A program made the translations under genes and the position numbers. Shown here in pieces: positions 1-9,700 of a DNA stretch of 64,000 bases (its first letter is position 1; every line of letters begins with the position of its first letter). This DNA comes from an uncultured Croceicoccus sp. (GTDB taxonomy: Bacteria; Pseudomonadota; Alphaproteobacteria; Sphingomonadales; Sphingomonadaceae): the NCBI RefSeq assembly GCF_947496385.1, contig NZ_CANMCP010000003.1, positions 186,001-250,000 on the forward strand, read 5' to 3'. The notes beneath the pieces were generated by a model that saw only the letters and a list, made by a program, of their open reading frames with translations, was not told where the DNA came from and made no database searches.

Positions 1-2739
1 GGCGGCACATCGACCGACGTTGCGCTTTACGCCGGCGAATTCGAGCGCGCCTACGATACCGAGATCGCGGGCGTCGCGATGCGCGTGCCGATGATGGACA
101 TCGAAACCATCGCGGCGGGCGGCGGCTCCATCCTAGCTTATGACGGGGCGCGCTTTACCGTGGGGCCGGACAGCGCGGGCGCGAACCCCGGCCCGGCCTG
201 CTATCGCCGGGGCGGTCCGCTCACCATCACCGATGCCAATGCGATGTGCGGCAAGTTGCGGCCCGAATATTTCCCGGCGATCTTCGGCCCCGACGGCGAC
301 GAACCGCTCGACATTGCTGCCGCAGCCGCAAAGTTCGAGGCTTTGCGTGACGACATCGCCGATGGCCGCAGCGCGCACGAGGTCGCCGAGGGGTTCCTGC
401 GCATCGCGGCGGCCAACATGGCGGCCACGATCAAGCGGGTTGCGCTCGAACGCGGGCACGATGCCACCGAATTCACCATGAACTGTTTTGGCGGCGCGGG
501 CGGGCAGCACGCCTGCATGGTGGCGGACGCACTGGGTATGGAGCGCATCTTGATCCACCCGTTCGCGGGCGTTCTGTCCGCCTATGGCATCGGGCTGGCC
601 GATCGGACGGCGGCGCGCGAAACCACGCTCGAAATCCCGTTCTCGGACGACAGGCGCGGCGAGATCGACGCCGCCGCCGACCGGCTGGAGCATGATATCC
701 GCGGCGAGCTGGGCCATGACGCTGCGGTGACGGTCACGCGCACGCTGCGCCTCCGATACGAGGGCAGCGATACCGGCCTGCCCGTGGCGATGGCGGGTCG
801 CGATGCGATGCAGGCAGAGTTCGAAAGGCTGCACCGTGCGCGCTTCGGTTTCTGCACCCCCGAACGCACGATCGTCGCCGCCGACCTCATGGTGGAGGGC
901 AAAATGCCCGGCCCCGACCTGCCCCGCCCGGCACAGGCGCCGAGTGAAACGGGCACGGAATCGCACCGGCCCGAACCGGTGGACGCGGTCGAGATTTTCA
1001 CCGATGGCGCCATGCACCGCGCATCGGTCCACGACCGCGATCACCTCACCCCCGGCCACCGCATGACGGGGCCGGCGCTGATCCGCGAAAGCACGTCCAC
1101 CACCATGGTCGAACCCGGCTGGCAGGCCGATGTGCTGCCCGGCGGCGAGATCTTGATGACGCGCGCCGTGCCGGTGGAGCGCGCGCGGCCCCGCACCGAC
1201 CGGGCCGATCCGGTCATGCTGGAACTGTTCAACAACCTGTTCACCAGCGTGCCGGAACAGATGGGCGCGGTCCTGCGCAACACCTCGACCAGCGTGAATA
1301 TCAAGGAACGGCTCGATTTCTCCTGCGCCCTGTTCGATGCGACCGGCGCGCTCATCGCCAATGCGCCGCATGTGCCGGTGCATCTGGGCGCGATGGGGGA
1401 AAGCGTGCGGAGCGTGCTGCGCGCGCGGGGCGACGATCTTTGCCCCGGCGACAGCATCGTGCTCAACGATCCGTTCAATGGCGGCACCCATCTTCCCGAC
1501 GTGACCGTGGTGACGCCGGTGTTCGATGGGGATGGGACGACGCTGCGGTGCTTTGTCGCCAATCGCGGGCACCATGCCGATATTGGCGGAACGACGCCCG
1601 GATCCACCCCGGCCGATTCCGCCCGCATCGCCGAGGAAGGCGTGCTGATCGACAATTTCCTGATCGTGCGGGGCGATGAATTTCGCGAGGATGCGTTCCG
1701 CGACCTGCTCTGCGGGGCGGAGTGGCCGGCACGCGATCCCGATACCAATATCGCCGACATCCGCGCGCAGCTCGCCGCCAATAATGCAGGCGTCGGCGAG
1801 ATTGCGGCCCTTGCCGAACGCTATGGCTGGGACGTGCTCTCCGCCTATATGGGCTTCGCGATCGCCAATGGGGAGGAGCATATCCGCCGCGTGATCGCCG
1901 GGCTCGACGGCGGACGTTTCGAATATGTGATGGACGATGGCGCGAAGCTGTGCGTCTCGGTCGAGATCGATGCCGAAACGCGGGGCGCCCGCGTGGATTT
2001 CACCGGCACCGGCGCGCAGCATTCGGGCAATATGAACGCCCCGCGCGCGGTGACGCAGGCGGTCGTGCTCTATGCATTCCGCTGTCTTGCCGGCGGCGAT
2101 CTTCCGCTGAATGAAGGATGCCTTCGCCCGCTCGACATCGTGATCCCGCACGGCTCCTTCCTGTCGCCCGAACCGGGGGCCGCCGTCGTGGCAGGCAATA
2201 CCGAGGTCAGCCAGGCGGCATGCAATGCGCTGCTCGGCGCGCTGGGCAAGGCGGCCTGTTCGCAAGGGACGATGAACAATTTCCTGTTCGGCAATGACAG
2301 GGTGCAATATTACGAAACGATCTGCGGCGGGGCGGGTGCGGGGCCGGGCTTTGACGGCGCCGATTGCGTCCACACCCACATGACCAACACGCGCATCACC
2401 GATCCCGAGATCCTGGAGGTGCGCTACCCCGTCATCCTCGAACGGTTTGCCATGCGCCCCGAATCGGGCGGGACCGGCGAATGGCGCGGCGGGCACGGTG
2501 CGATCCGCGCCATCCGCGCGCGCGAGGCGATGGCCGCCACGCTGGTCGGGTCGCGGCGCACGGTGGCGCCCTTCGGCCTCGATGGCGGGGGCGACGGTGC
2601 GGTCGGGCGGCAATGGGTGAAGCGTGTGGACGGCAGCACGCAGATGCTCCCCGGCCACGCCCGCGTCGATCTTGCGCCCGGCGACACGATTACCATCGAA
2701 ACGCCCGGCGGCGGCGGATTCGGGAGCGGCGCGCCCTAA
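1..2739 (+). CDS. Fused hydantoinase A/B family protein (5-oxoprolinase-like), 5' partial
   Basis: The reading frame is open from base 1, so the N-terminus lies outside the window; 912 residues are visible and roughly 300 are missing compared with fused 5-oxoprolinases of about 1,200 residues. It opens with the HyuA signature GGTSTDV, continues through the C-terminal part of the ATP-grasp-like hydantoinase A domain, and from about base 1,210 enters a HyuB domain (DPVMLELFNNLF, LNDPFNGGTHLPD). HyuA and HyuB are thus fused in one chain, as in OplAH. The family hydrolyses 5-oxoproline or hydantoins with ATP, in the cytoplasm; the actual substrate cannot be told from sequence. It ends by a 4-bp convergent overlap with the PAP2 gene. 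Confidence 0.9.
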   Translation, partial: GGTSTDVALYAGEFERAYDTEIAGVAMRVPMMDIETIAAGGGSILAYDGARFTVGPDSAGANPGPACYRRGGPLTITDANAMCGKLRPEYFPAIFGPDGDEPLDIAAAAAKFEALRDDIADGRSAHEVAEGFLRIAAANMAATIKRVALERGHDATEFTMNCFGGAGGQHACMVADALGMERILIHPFAGVLSAYGIGLADRTAARETTLEIPFSDDRRGEIDAAADRLEHDIRGELGHDAAVTVTRTLRLRYEGSDTGLPVAMAGRDAMQAEFERLHRARFGFCTPERTIVAADLMVEGKMPGPDLPRPAQAPSETGTESHRPEPVDAVEIFTDGAMHRASVHDRDHLTPGHRMTGPALIRESTSTTMVEPGWQADVLPGGEILMTRAVPVERARPRTDRADPVMLELFNNLFTSVPEQMGAVLRNTSTSVNIKERLDFSCALFDATGALIANAPHVPVHLGAMGESVRSVLRARGDDLCPGDSIVLNDPFNGGTHLPDVTVVTPVFDGDGTTLRCFVANRGHHADIGGTTPGSTPADSARIAEEGVLIDNFLIVRGDEFREDAFRDLLCGAEWPARDPDTNIADIRAQLAANNAGVGEIAALAERYGWDVLSAYMGFAIANGEEHIRRVIAGLDGGRFEYVMDDGAKLCVSVEIDAETRGARVDFTGTGAQHSGNMNAPRAVTQAVVLYAFRCLAGGDLPLNEGCLRPLDIVIPHGSFLSPEPGAAVVAGNTEVSQAACNALLGALGKAACSQGTMNNFLFGNDRVQYYETICGGAGAGPGFDGADCVHTHMTNTRITDPEILEVRYPVILERFAMRPESGGTGEWRGGHGAIRAIRAREAMAATLVGSRRTVAPFGLDGGGDGAVGRQWVKRVDGSTQMLPGHARVDLAPGDTITIETPGGGGFGSGAP

Positions 2740-3335
2740 CGCAGGAGCCGTTTGACGATCCGGTCGATCATCCGTTCGGACAGGAGGCCGATCGCCGCGC
2801 CGACGATCACATCGCTCGCGAAATGGGCCTTTTTCGGGATCTGGACGAGCGCGGCGGTCGCCGCCGCGGTATAGGCGACGCCTGCCCCGCCCGGATATTC
2901 GCGGGTCACGGCGCGCGCCACCGCCACCGCGCCCGCCGTATGGCCGGACGGGAAAGAGCGGTAATCGCCGTCCTTGCTGTGTCCCGGCTTCGCGTCGTGT
3001 TCGCCATCCTCGTCGACCTTGCGCGGGCGGGTGCGGTCGACATTGTTCTTCGCCACGGTCTTCAGCCCCGTGGCGAGCGCATGGGACGTCAGCATGCGCA
3101 GCCCCGCCCGGGCGAGCCGCGTGTCGCGCGCGGCGATTCCCGCCACCGTCACGGCCAGCGTCGCGGCAACGAGCGGCGGCTGATCGGCCAGCTCGCTCGC
3201 CTTGGCCAGCGCGCGGATCGGCCAGAGATCGGCCAAAGGCTCCGCCGCGTCGGCAATCGCAAGGTCCGCACGGGCGATCGGGCCCAGGTCCCCGTCGCGC
3301 GCCGCGTTTTCGAAATTGTCATGATGGTCCGTCAT
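2736..3335 (-). CDS. PAP2 family phosphatase
   Basis: This 199-residue protein carries the acid-phosphatase core: K96-x6-R103-P104, the PSGH motif at 129-132, and H171-x3-D175. The arginine expected six residues before H171 is a glutamine, so one phosphate-binding contact is atypical. It has fewer clear hydrophobic spans than lipid-phosphate phosphatases such as PgpB, with one N-terminal span and short ones after the PSGH motif. It may act on a lipid phosphate or pyrophosphate; the substrate is unknown. ATG at 3335. Its stop codon overlaps the hydantoinase stop tail to tail, so the two are independent transcripts. Confidence 0.85.
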   Translation of the reverse strand: MTDHHDNFENAARDGDLGPIARADLAIADAAEPLADLWPIRALAKASELADQPPLVAATLAVTVAGIAARDTRLARAGLRMLTSHALATGLKTVAKNNVDRTRPRKVDEDGEHDAKPGHSKDGDYRSFPSGHTAGAVAVARAVTREYPGGAGVAYTAAATAALVQIPKKAHFASDVIVGAAIGLLSERMIDRIVKRLLR

Positions 3336-3478
3336 CGCCGTGCCTTATCACCGGGCCGCGCCGGCGGATATGCCCTATCCCTATGACCGCCTTATGCAAG
3401 ATGCGCCGCCGCCCGCGCACTTGGCCTTTTCGGCGGGGGGAAACGCGGCTAAGGCCGGTTGTCCTCACCCCGCGTTGA

Positions 3479-4813
3479 ATGGAAACGACAGGCTCCGTGC
3501 TCATCAATCTTGCCGGCATTGCCGCCATCCTGCTCCTGGCCTTTGCGCTGTCGACCGACCGGCGCGGCATCAGCCTTCGCATCACCGCCGCCGCCTTTGC
3601 GTTGCAGGCGTTGATGGCGGTGCTCGTCCTGCGCACGACGTGGGGCGCGGCGGTCATCGCGGGCATGTCGCGCGGCGTGTCGCAACTGCTCGGCTATGCG
3701 GGCGAGGGTACGGCATTCATCTTCGGCCCGCTCGCCGACCCCGCGATCGGCGGCAACAGCTTTGCCATCGCGGCACTGACGGTCATCATCTTCTTCGCCT
3801 CGCTGGTCTCGATCCTCTATTATCTCGGCATCATGCAGGTCGTGATCCGCTGGGTCGGGGGCGCCATCGCGTGGATCACGGGCGTCAGCCGGGTCGAGGC
3901 GCTCGGCGCTGCGGCCAATATCTTCGTCGGGCAATCGGAAAGCCCGCTGGTGGTGCGGCCCTATCTCGCCGCTCTGGCGCCGAGCCGGATCTTCACGCTG
4001 ATGTGCGTGGGCATGGCGGGCGTGGCGGGCACGATCCTCGCCGCCTATGCCGGTTTGCTGGGGGAGGAGTATCTTCCCTTCCTGCTCGCCGCGGCGTTCA
4101 TGTCGGCGCCGGGCGGTATCCTCATGGCCAAGATCATCATGCCCGACGAACGCGTCGCATCGGCCGCGGCGGAAGGCTATCCCGACCTTCCCGCCAACCG
4201 GGTCAGCGGCGAAGGCCCCGCCGCGCTCCTGCCCGAGGATCGCAGCCTGCGCGATGCCGAAATCGCCGAAGCCGCCCATGACGAGGAAAAGCCCGCCAAT
4301 GTCATCATGGCCGCGGCACAGGGTGCGCAGACCGGCGTGAAGCTTGCCGTGGCGGTCGGCGCGATGGTGCTCGCCTTCGTGGCGCTCGTCGCGCTGGCCA
4401 ACGGGATATTGAGCAGCCTCGGCGATCTCGTCGGGCTGGAGGGGCTTAGTTTTCAGCGCATCATCGGCTATGTCTTTGCGCCCTTCATGTATCTCCTCGG
4501 CATTCCGTGGGACGAGGCGCGCATCGCCGGCGGCCTGTTCGGGACAAAGATCGTATTGAACGAATTCGTCGCCTTCATCGACCTCGGCAATCTGGGACCG
4601 GCGGCGCTGTCGGAACGCAGCCGCGCCATCGTCACCTTCTCGCTGTGCGGCTTTGCCAATTTCTCCTCCATCGCGATCCAGATGGCGGTGACGGGCGGGC
4701 TCGCCCCGAATCAGCGCCCGGTGATCGCGCGGCTCGGCCTGCGCGCGCTGGCGGCGGGCTCGCTGGCCAATCTGATGAGCGCGGCGCTGGCCGGGCTGCT
4801 CCTTCCATACTGA
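3479..4813 (+). CDS. Concentrative nucleoside transporter (NupC/CNT family)
   Basis: A 444-residue polytopic inner-membrane protein. CNT hallmarks are visible: an N-terminal transmembrane bundle, the gate-like stretch with NIFVGQSESPLVVRPY around residues 141-156, the segment FMSAPGGILMAKIIMP, and the C-terminal NEFVAF and CGFANFSSI motifs that form the nucleoside site in NupC-type carriers. It should import nucleosides with H+ or Na+. A hydrophilic loop of about 60 residues sits between the APGG motif and the later helices, as in other CNTs. The 2OG oxygenase follows 11 bp downstream and is probably co-transcribed. Confidence 0.93.
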   Translation: METTGSVLINLAGIAAILLLAFALSTDRRGISLRITAAAFALQALMAVLVLRTTWGAAVIAGMSRGVSQLLGYAGEGTAFIFGPLADPAIGGNSFAIAALTVIIFFASLVSILYYLGIMQVVIRWVGGAIAWITGVSRVEALGAAANIFVGQSESPLVVRPYLAALAPSRIFTLMCVGMAGVAGTILAAYAGLLGEEYLPFLLAAAFMSAPGGILMAKIIMPDERVASAAAEGYPDLPANRVSGEGPAALLPEDRSLRDAEIAEAAHDEEKPANVIMAAAQGAQTGVKLAVAVGAMVLAFVALVALANGILSSLGDLVGLEGLSFQRIIGYVFAPFMYLLGIPWDEARIAGGLFGTKIVLNEFVAFIDLGNLGPAALSERSRAIVTFSLCGFANFSSIAIQMAVTGGLAPNQRPVIARLGLRALAAGSLANLMSAALAGLLLPY

Positions 4814-4824
4814 CGGGTTTTGTC

Positions 4825-5754
4825 ATGAACGATCTTTCGACCATCGCCACCGCCTCGCTCAACGAACCGGCGGAGCAGCTTGCGCAGAAGCTGGGGCAGA
4901 GTTTCGCCCAATACGGGTTCGCCATCGTCACCGACCACGGCATCGATCAGGCGCTCATCACCCGCGCCGAGGAGGCGAGCCGCGCCTTCTTCGCCCTGCC
5001 GGAGGATACGAAGCGCGCCTATTTCATCGAAGGCGGCGGCGGGGCGCGCGGCTACACCCCTTTCCGGACGGAACGGGCGAAGGGCGCGTCGATTACCGAT
5101 CTCAAGGAATTCTGGCACGTGGGGCGCACGTTGCCCGATGGCGATCCGCTCGAGGAATTCATGCCCGCCAATGTGTGGCCGGCGGAAATCGATGAGTTTC
5201 GCGACATTTTCGAAACGCTTTACGACGCATTCGAAATCGCCGGGCGCCGGATATTGAGCGCGATCGCGCTGCATCTGGGCCTGCCTGCCGACTGGTTCGA
5301 TGCGACGGTGGAGCATGGCAATTCGGTCATGCGCCTGCTGCATTATCCGCCCATCGACGATGCGGAGGGGGCGGTACGCGCCGCGCCGCATGGCGACATC
5401 AACACGATCACCCTGCTGCTGGGCGCGGAAGAGGCCGGGTTGGAACTGCTGTCGCGTGACGATGAATGGATTCCCGTGTCGCCGCCACCGGGCGCGCTGG
5501 CCGTGAATATCGGGGACATGCTGTCGCGCCTCACCAACGACCGCCTGCGCTCCACCATTCACCAGGTGCGCAACCCCGTCGGAGAGGCCGCAGCGCGTTC
5601 GCGCTATTCCATGCCGTTCTTCCTGCATTTCAGGCCGGATTTCACGATCCGCACGCTCGAAAACTGCGTGGATGCGCAGCACCCCGAAAAATACGAGCCG
5701 ATTACCGCGCATGATTTCCTGATGCAGCGTCTGCGCGAGATCAATCTGGCCTGA
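4825..5754 (+). CDS. 2-oxoglutarate/Fe(II)-dependent oxygenase, isopenicillin N synthase-like
   Basis: A 309-residue protein of the isopenicillin N synthase-like superfamily. The double-stranded beta-helix iron ligands are H189-x-D191 and H246, and R260-x-S262 (R-Y-S) binds 2-oxoglutarate. The N-terminal domain has the family pattern YGFAIVTDHGI and FFALPEDTKR. These cytoplasmic enzymes hydroxylate or oxidise small molecules. The start is ATG 4825, 11 bp after the nucleoside carrier; the open frame extends further upstream but only inside that gene. Location behind a nucleoside importer suggests, but does not prove, a nucleoside- or base-related substrate. Confidence 0.88.
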   Translation: MNDLSTIATASLNEPAEQLAQKLGQSFAQYGFAIVTDHGIDQALITRAEEASRAFFALPEDTKRAYFIEGGGGARGYTPFRTERAKGASITDLKEFWHVGRTLPDGDPLEEFMPANVWPAEIDEFRDIFETLYDAFEIAGRRILSAIALHLGLPADWFDATVEHGNSVMRLLHYPPIDDAEGAVRAAPHGDINTITLLLGAEEAGLELLSRDDEWIPVSPPPGALAVNIGDMLSRLTNDRLRSTIHQVRNPVGEAAARSRYSMPFFLHFRPDFTIRTLENCVDAQHPEKYEPITAHDFLMQRLREINLA

Positions 5755-5794
5755 GGCCGACCCGCCGCAGGATCGGGATCGGGCGAAAGCCGGG

Positions 5795-6775
5795 TCAGGC
5801 CGCGCGTTTCTGCCGCGCCAGGATCATCTCTTCGACATGGTCGCCATCGCGGTCGTAATCGTCCGCGCGCCGGCACAATCGGTCGGCCGAGGCCGGATCG
5901 CGCCCCGCCATGTCGCGCAAAAGCCGCGCCTTCTCGCGCAGCGACCGCAGCGAATCGTAGAGGCTGCGCTCCAGCATTTCCTCCTGCCGCGCATCGAGAG
6001 ACGCGCTCGAATAGGCGTGCCCCGTGTGGCAGCGGAACCGGACCAGCGGCCCGTCCTCGATCTGCCAAAGGACGCCATTGCAATCCGGGCAGTTATAGGG
6101 CGACAATTCGCCCACACGATCCTCGGTGGTCATGCTCGCACGCTCCAATCCTGCCACCATAAGCTCCAGTTTCACCGCTTCGCTGACCGTGCCGTCCGGC
6201 CCCGCCGCGGCCCCCACCGCCCGGGACAGCGCCCGGCCGAGCGCCGCCGGCGGCGCGATGTTTTCCGGTTCTCCCACGGCGCTGATCGCGGCGCGGGGCA
6301 TGTCGGGGGAGGCCGCGCTCGCCGGATCCTGCACCATGACATGGCCGCCCGCCGCCACGATCGCGCGCGCGCCCGCCGCCCCGTCGTCGAGATAGCCCGA
6401 CAGGATGACCCCCGTCGCCCGCGCGCCCGCGAACACGGCGAGCGACCGGAACATCGGGTCGATCGCAGGGCGGAAATTGTTTTCGCGCGGACCGCGGCGC
6501 AGATGGAGATGCGCCTCGCCCAGCAGCAGATGTTCATCGGGCGGCGCGATATAGAGGCAATTGTCGCGCAGCGTTTCGCCGTCGTCCGGTTCGCACACGC
6601 GCAGGCTGGTGGAACGGCGCAATATCTCCACCAGATGCCCGGTTTCATTCACGCGGTGCAGGACCAGCAGCACGATCGCCGGTCTGGCCGGTTCGAAATG
6701 TTTCAACAGGTCGATGACCGCCGGCAAACCGCCCGCGCTGCCCCCGATCCCGATGATATTGCGCCGTGCCGTCAT
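5795..6775 (-). CDS. CheB-type methylesterase with C-terminal zinc-ribbon-like tail
   Basis: A 326-residue protein with a CheB methylesterase domain (residues 1-185) and no receiver domain. The catalytic triad is visible: S13 in GGSAGG, H40 in LHRV and the aspartate at 130/131 in SGYLDDGAAG. The tail (about 225-326) has C229-x2-C232 and C249-H250-x2-H253, suggesting a small metal-binding knuckle, followed by a charged helical region. Without a receiver domain, activity must be controlled otherwise. Its ATG overlaps the stop of the large CheB/CheR kinase by 4 bp (ATGA), so the two are translationally coupled. The target protein is unknown; no classical chemotaxis genes are nearby. Confidence 0.88.
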   Translation of the reverse strand: MTARRNIIGIGGSAGGLPAVIDLLKHFEPARPAIVLLVLHRVNETGHLVEILRRSTSLRVCEPDDGETLRDNCLYIAPPDEHLLLGEAHLHLRRGPRENNFRPAIDPMFRSLAVFAGARATGVILSGYLDDGAAGARAIVAAGGHVMVQDPASAASPDMPRAAISAVGEPENIAPPAALGRALSRAVGAAAGPDGTVSEAVKLELMVAGLERASMTTEDRVGELSPYNCPDCNGVLWQIEDGPLVRFRCHTGHAYSSASLDARQEEMLERSLYDSLRSLREKARLLRDMAGRDPASADRLCRRADDYDRDGDHVEEMILARQKRAA

Positions 6776-9700
6776 GCAGGATGCCCGCCCCCGCCGGGTG
6801 TTGCCGCCCCTTCGCCGCGCATCATGCCGGCAATCCGGTTCAGCATGATCGCGGGCGAAACAGGCTTTGCCAGAAAGGTGATGGCGTCATCGTGCCGGTC
6901 GATTTCGAGATCGGAGCCATAGCCCGAAACGATCATGGTCGGCACGCCCCGCTCCTTCAATTCGCGCAGCACCGGTTCGATCGACGTCCCGCCGATATTG
7001 TAATCGAGCAGCGCGAAATCGATCTCCGCGCCGCTGGCGAGGATCTTGCGCGCCTCGGCGATGCTGTGGACCGGGCCGACCACCTTGGCACCGGCGCTGA
7101 CGAGCGTCTGCCCATGCTGCTCGGCGACGAGCCATTCGTCGTCGACCACCATGACATGCTTGCCGCGAAGCGGGCTCAGATCGGCCTGCGGCACCGCTGG
7201 CCGTCGTGCCTCCGCCGTCGCCGGAACGGACCCGACGAGCCGCTCCATCGGCATGGTGCATTCCAGCCGCAATCCCTCGACCTCGTATCGGATCTGCGGT
7301 TCCGCGCTGAGCTGCGCCCGCAGGATGCGCTCGATCACGGTCGAGCCGAAACCGCGATGGTCGGGCGCCTTGACCGGCGGGCCGTTGCTTTCCTGCCAGC
7401 GGAAGAACAGCCGCGCGCCATCGTCGCCTTTTTCCTCGATATGCCATTCCACGCTCAACGCCCCGTCGGGCACCGACAGCGACCCGTATTTGAGCGCATT
7501 GGTGCACAATTCGTGCAATGCCATCGAAAACGCCTGCGCCGCGACCGCGGAAATCGCCACCCGCGGTCCGGCGATGCGCACGTTTTCGCGGTTTGCCGAA
7601 TGGGCAAGCTCATCCTCGATCAGGGATTTGAGATTGGCCCCCTGCCAGCGCGCCTCGGCCAGGAGGCTATGCGTGCGGGCCATGGCCTGGAGCCGCTTTT
7701 CAAAGCCGGACAGGAAGCTGTCGAAATCCGCGGCGCCGCGCCCGGTGATCTTCGCAATGGACAGGATGATCGCGAGGACATTCTTCACCCGGTGATCGAG
7801 CTCCCGCATGATGAAGCGGCTCTGTTCCTCGTTCTGCTTGCGCGCGGTGATATCGGCATTCACGCCCAGCACGGTCGTGCGCCCGTTCTCGATCAGCCGT
7901 TCGCCCCGACCCGAAAGCCAGATGACGCGCCCGTCCGGCCGCCTGAACTTGAATTCCTCGTCAAAGGAGGCACCCTCCGCGATCGTCCGGTTCAGCGCTT
8001 CGGACACCCGCTCGCGGTCCTCCTCCACGATCATCGCGATGAACTGATCCGCCGTGGGGCGCTCCTTCTGGTCGGCGCGGCCGATCATGTCGCGCAGGCT
8101 TTCGTCCCACACCGCCTCGCCATCCTGCGGGTCGTAGCTCCACACGCCCATGTCGGCGCTGCGAATCGCGAGCGACAGCATCAGCCGTTCGCGCATCATG
8201 TTCATTTCGCGCTCGATCTGCATGATGGTGGCGCCCGCGACATTGGCCGCCGCCTGCAGGATCGACAGGTCGACATTGTCGAAGACGTCCGCGTCGCGGT
8301 CGTGCAGGCCGATCACGCCCCACGGCGTGCCGCCCACTTGGATGAGGCAGCTGATCCCCGATGTCACGCCATGCGAGACGAGCAGCGGCGGCGGATCGAA
8401 CCGGCGTTCGCGCGCGAAATCGGTGACCAGCACGGCGTTCTCGGTCTTGAGCGTATAGCCGCCCTGGCTCGCCACGCCGGTATCCACCGACGCATTGCCG
8501 ACCAGCCCTTCCTTCCACCCCGCCCCCGCGACGAGATCGAGCCGGTCCGTATCGCGGTTGAGGCGCAGAACCTTGGCATAATCGCAATCCATCGCAAACC
8601 GCAGCGAGGCACACATCTCGTTGAAAAATCCCGAAAGATCGCGCGCGGCGAGCGCGGTCTGACCCAGCTCGGCGATGATGCGCTGCTGGCGTTCGCGCTG
8701 CTGCAACTGGGCCTGCGTCTCGGCCTGTTCGGTGATGTCGTTGAAGGTGACGACCACGCCGTGAATGCGTTCGTCCGACGTGCGATAGGGCTGTATCCGG
8801 CGTTGAAACGTGCGGTTGTCCTGGCTTTCGATTTCGGCGTGCACCGGGGCGAGGTCGCGCAGCGTGCGGCGAATGTCGGGGATGAGGCATTCGTCCGTGA
8901 CGCGAAAGGCCATTTCGGTGACCGGGCGGCCGATGTCGCTGTCGCGCAACTCCACGATTTCGTGGATCGCGGGCGTAAATCCGCTGATCCTGAATTCCGG
9001 GTCGAGGAACAATACGGGCAGGCGCGTGCTGGTAAGCAGATTGCGCATGTCGTCGGAGGTCTTCTCGACCTCGCCGATCTTCTCTTCGAGCTGATTGTTG
9101 ACGGTGATCAGCTCTTCATTGAGCGATTGCAGCTCCTCGCGGCTGGTTTCCAGCTCCTCGTTCGTGGATTGCAGCTCCTCGTTGGCGGCGACCGCCTCCT
9201 CGTTGCTGGCCTTCAACTCCTCGTTCGAGGTTTCGAGCTCCTCCACCGTGGTCTGGAGATCCTCGCGCACGATGGCGAGTTCATATTCGAACCGGTCCGA
9301 AGTTTCGCGCTGGACCTCCGTCTCCTCCTCCGCATGGGCGTCGGCCGGATCGCTTTCGATAAAGCTGACGAGGAACAGCTTCTCGTGGCCATCCTCCATC
9401 ATCTCGCACTCGACGCAGACTTCGGCATCGCGGTCGGGCAGGCGGACCCGCGCCGGGCGATGGGACGGTTCGTCGCCCTTCGCGACGGCACCGATCGCCT
9501 CGCGAACGCGGCTGCGCAGCGCGCCGGGTATCATGTCGTAGATATTGTTGCGCGGCTCGCCTTCGGGCTGGTCGATGAAGCGGCGCACCGGGCCGTGGAA
9601 ATAGGCGATCTGCCCATCGGCGTGGAGCGCGACCGTCGCCGGGGCATAGCGTTCGAGCAGCGACCGCCGCACCCGTTCCGACAGATCGTGCCGGCGATCG

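Noticed and set aside
133-2658. Long open frame (841 codons) on the minus strand opposite the hydantoinase gene
   Set aside because: Typical antisense shadow in GC-rich DNA; its translation has no domain, and the plus-strand gene is unmistakable.
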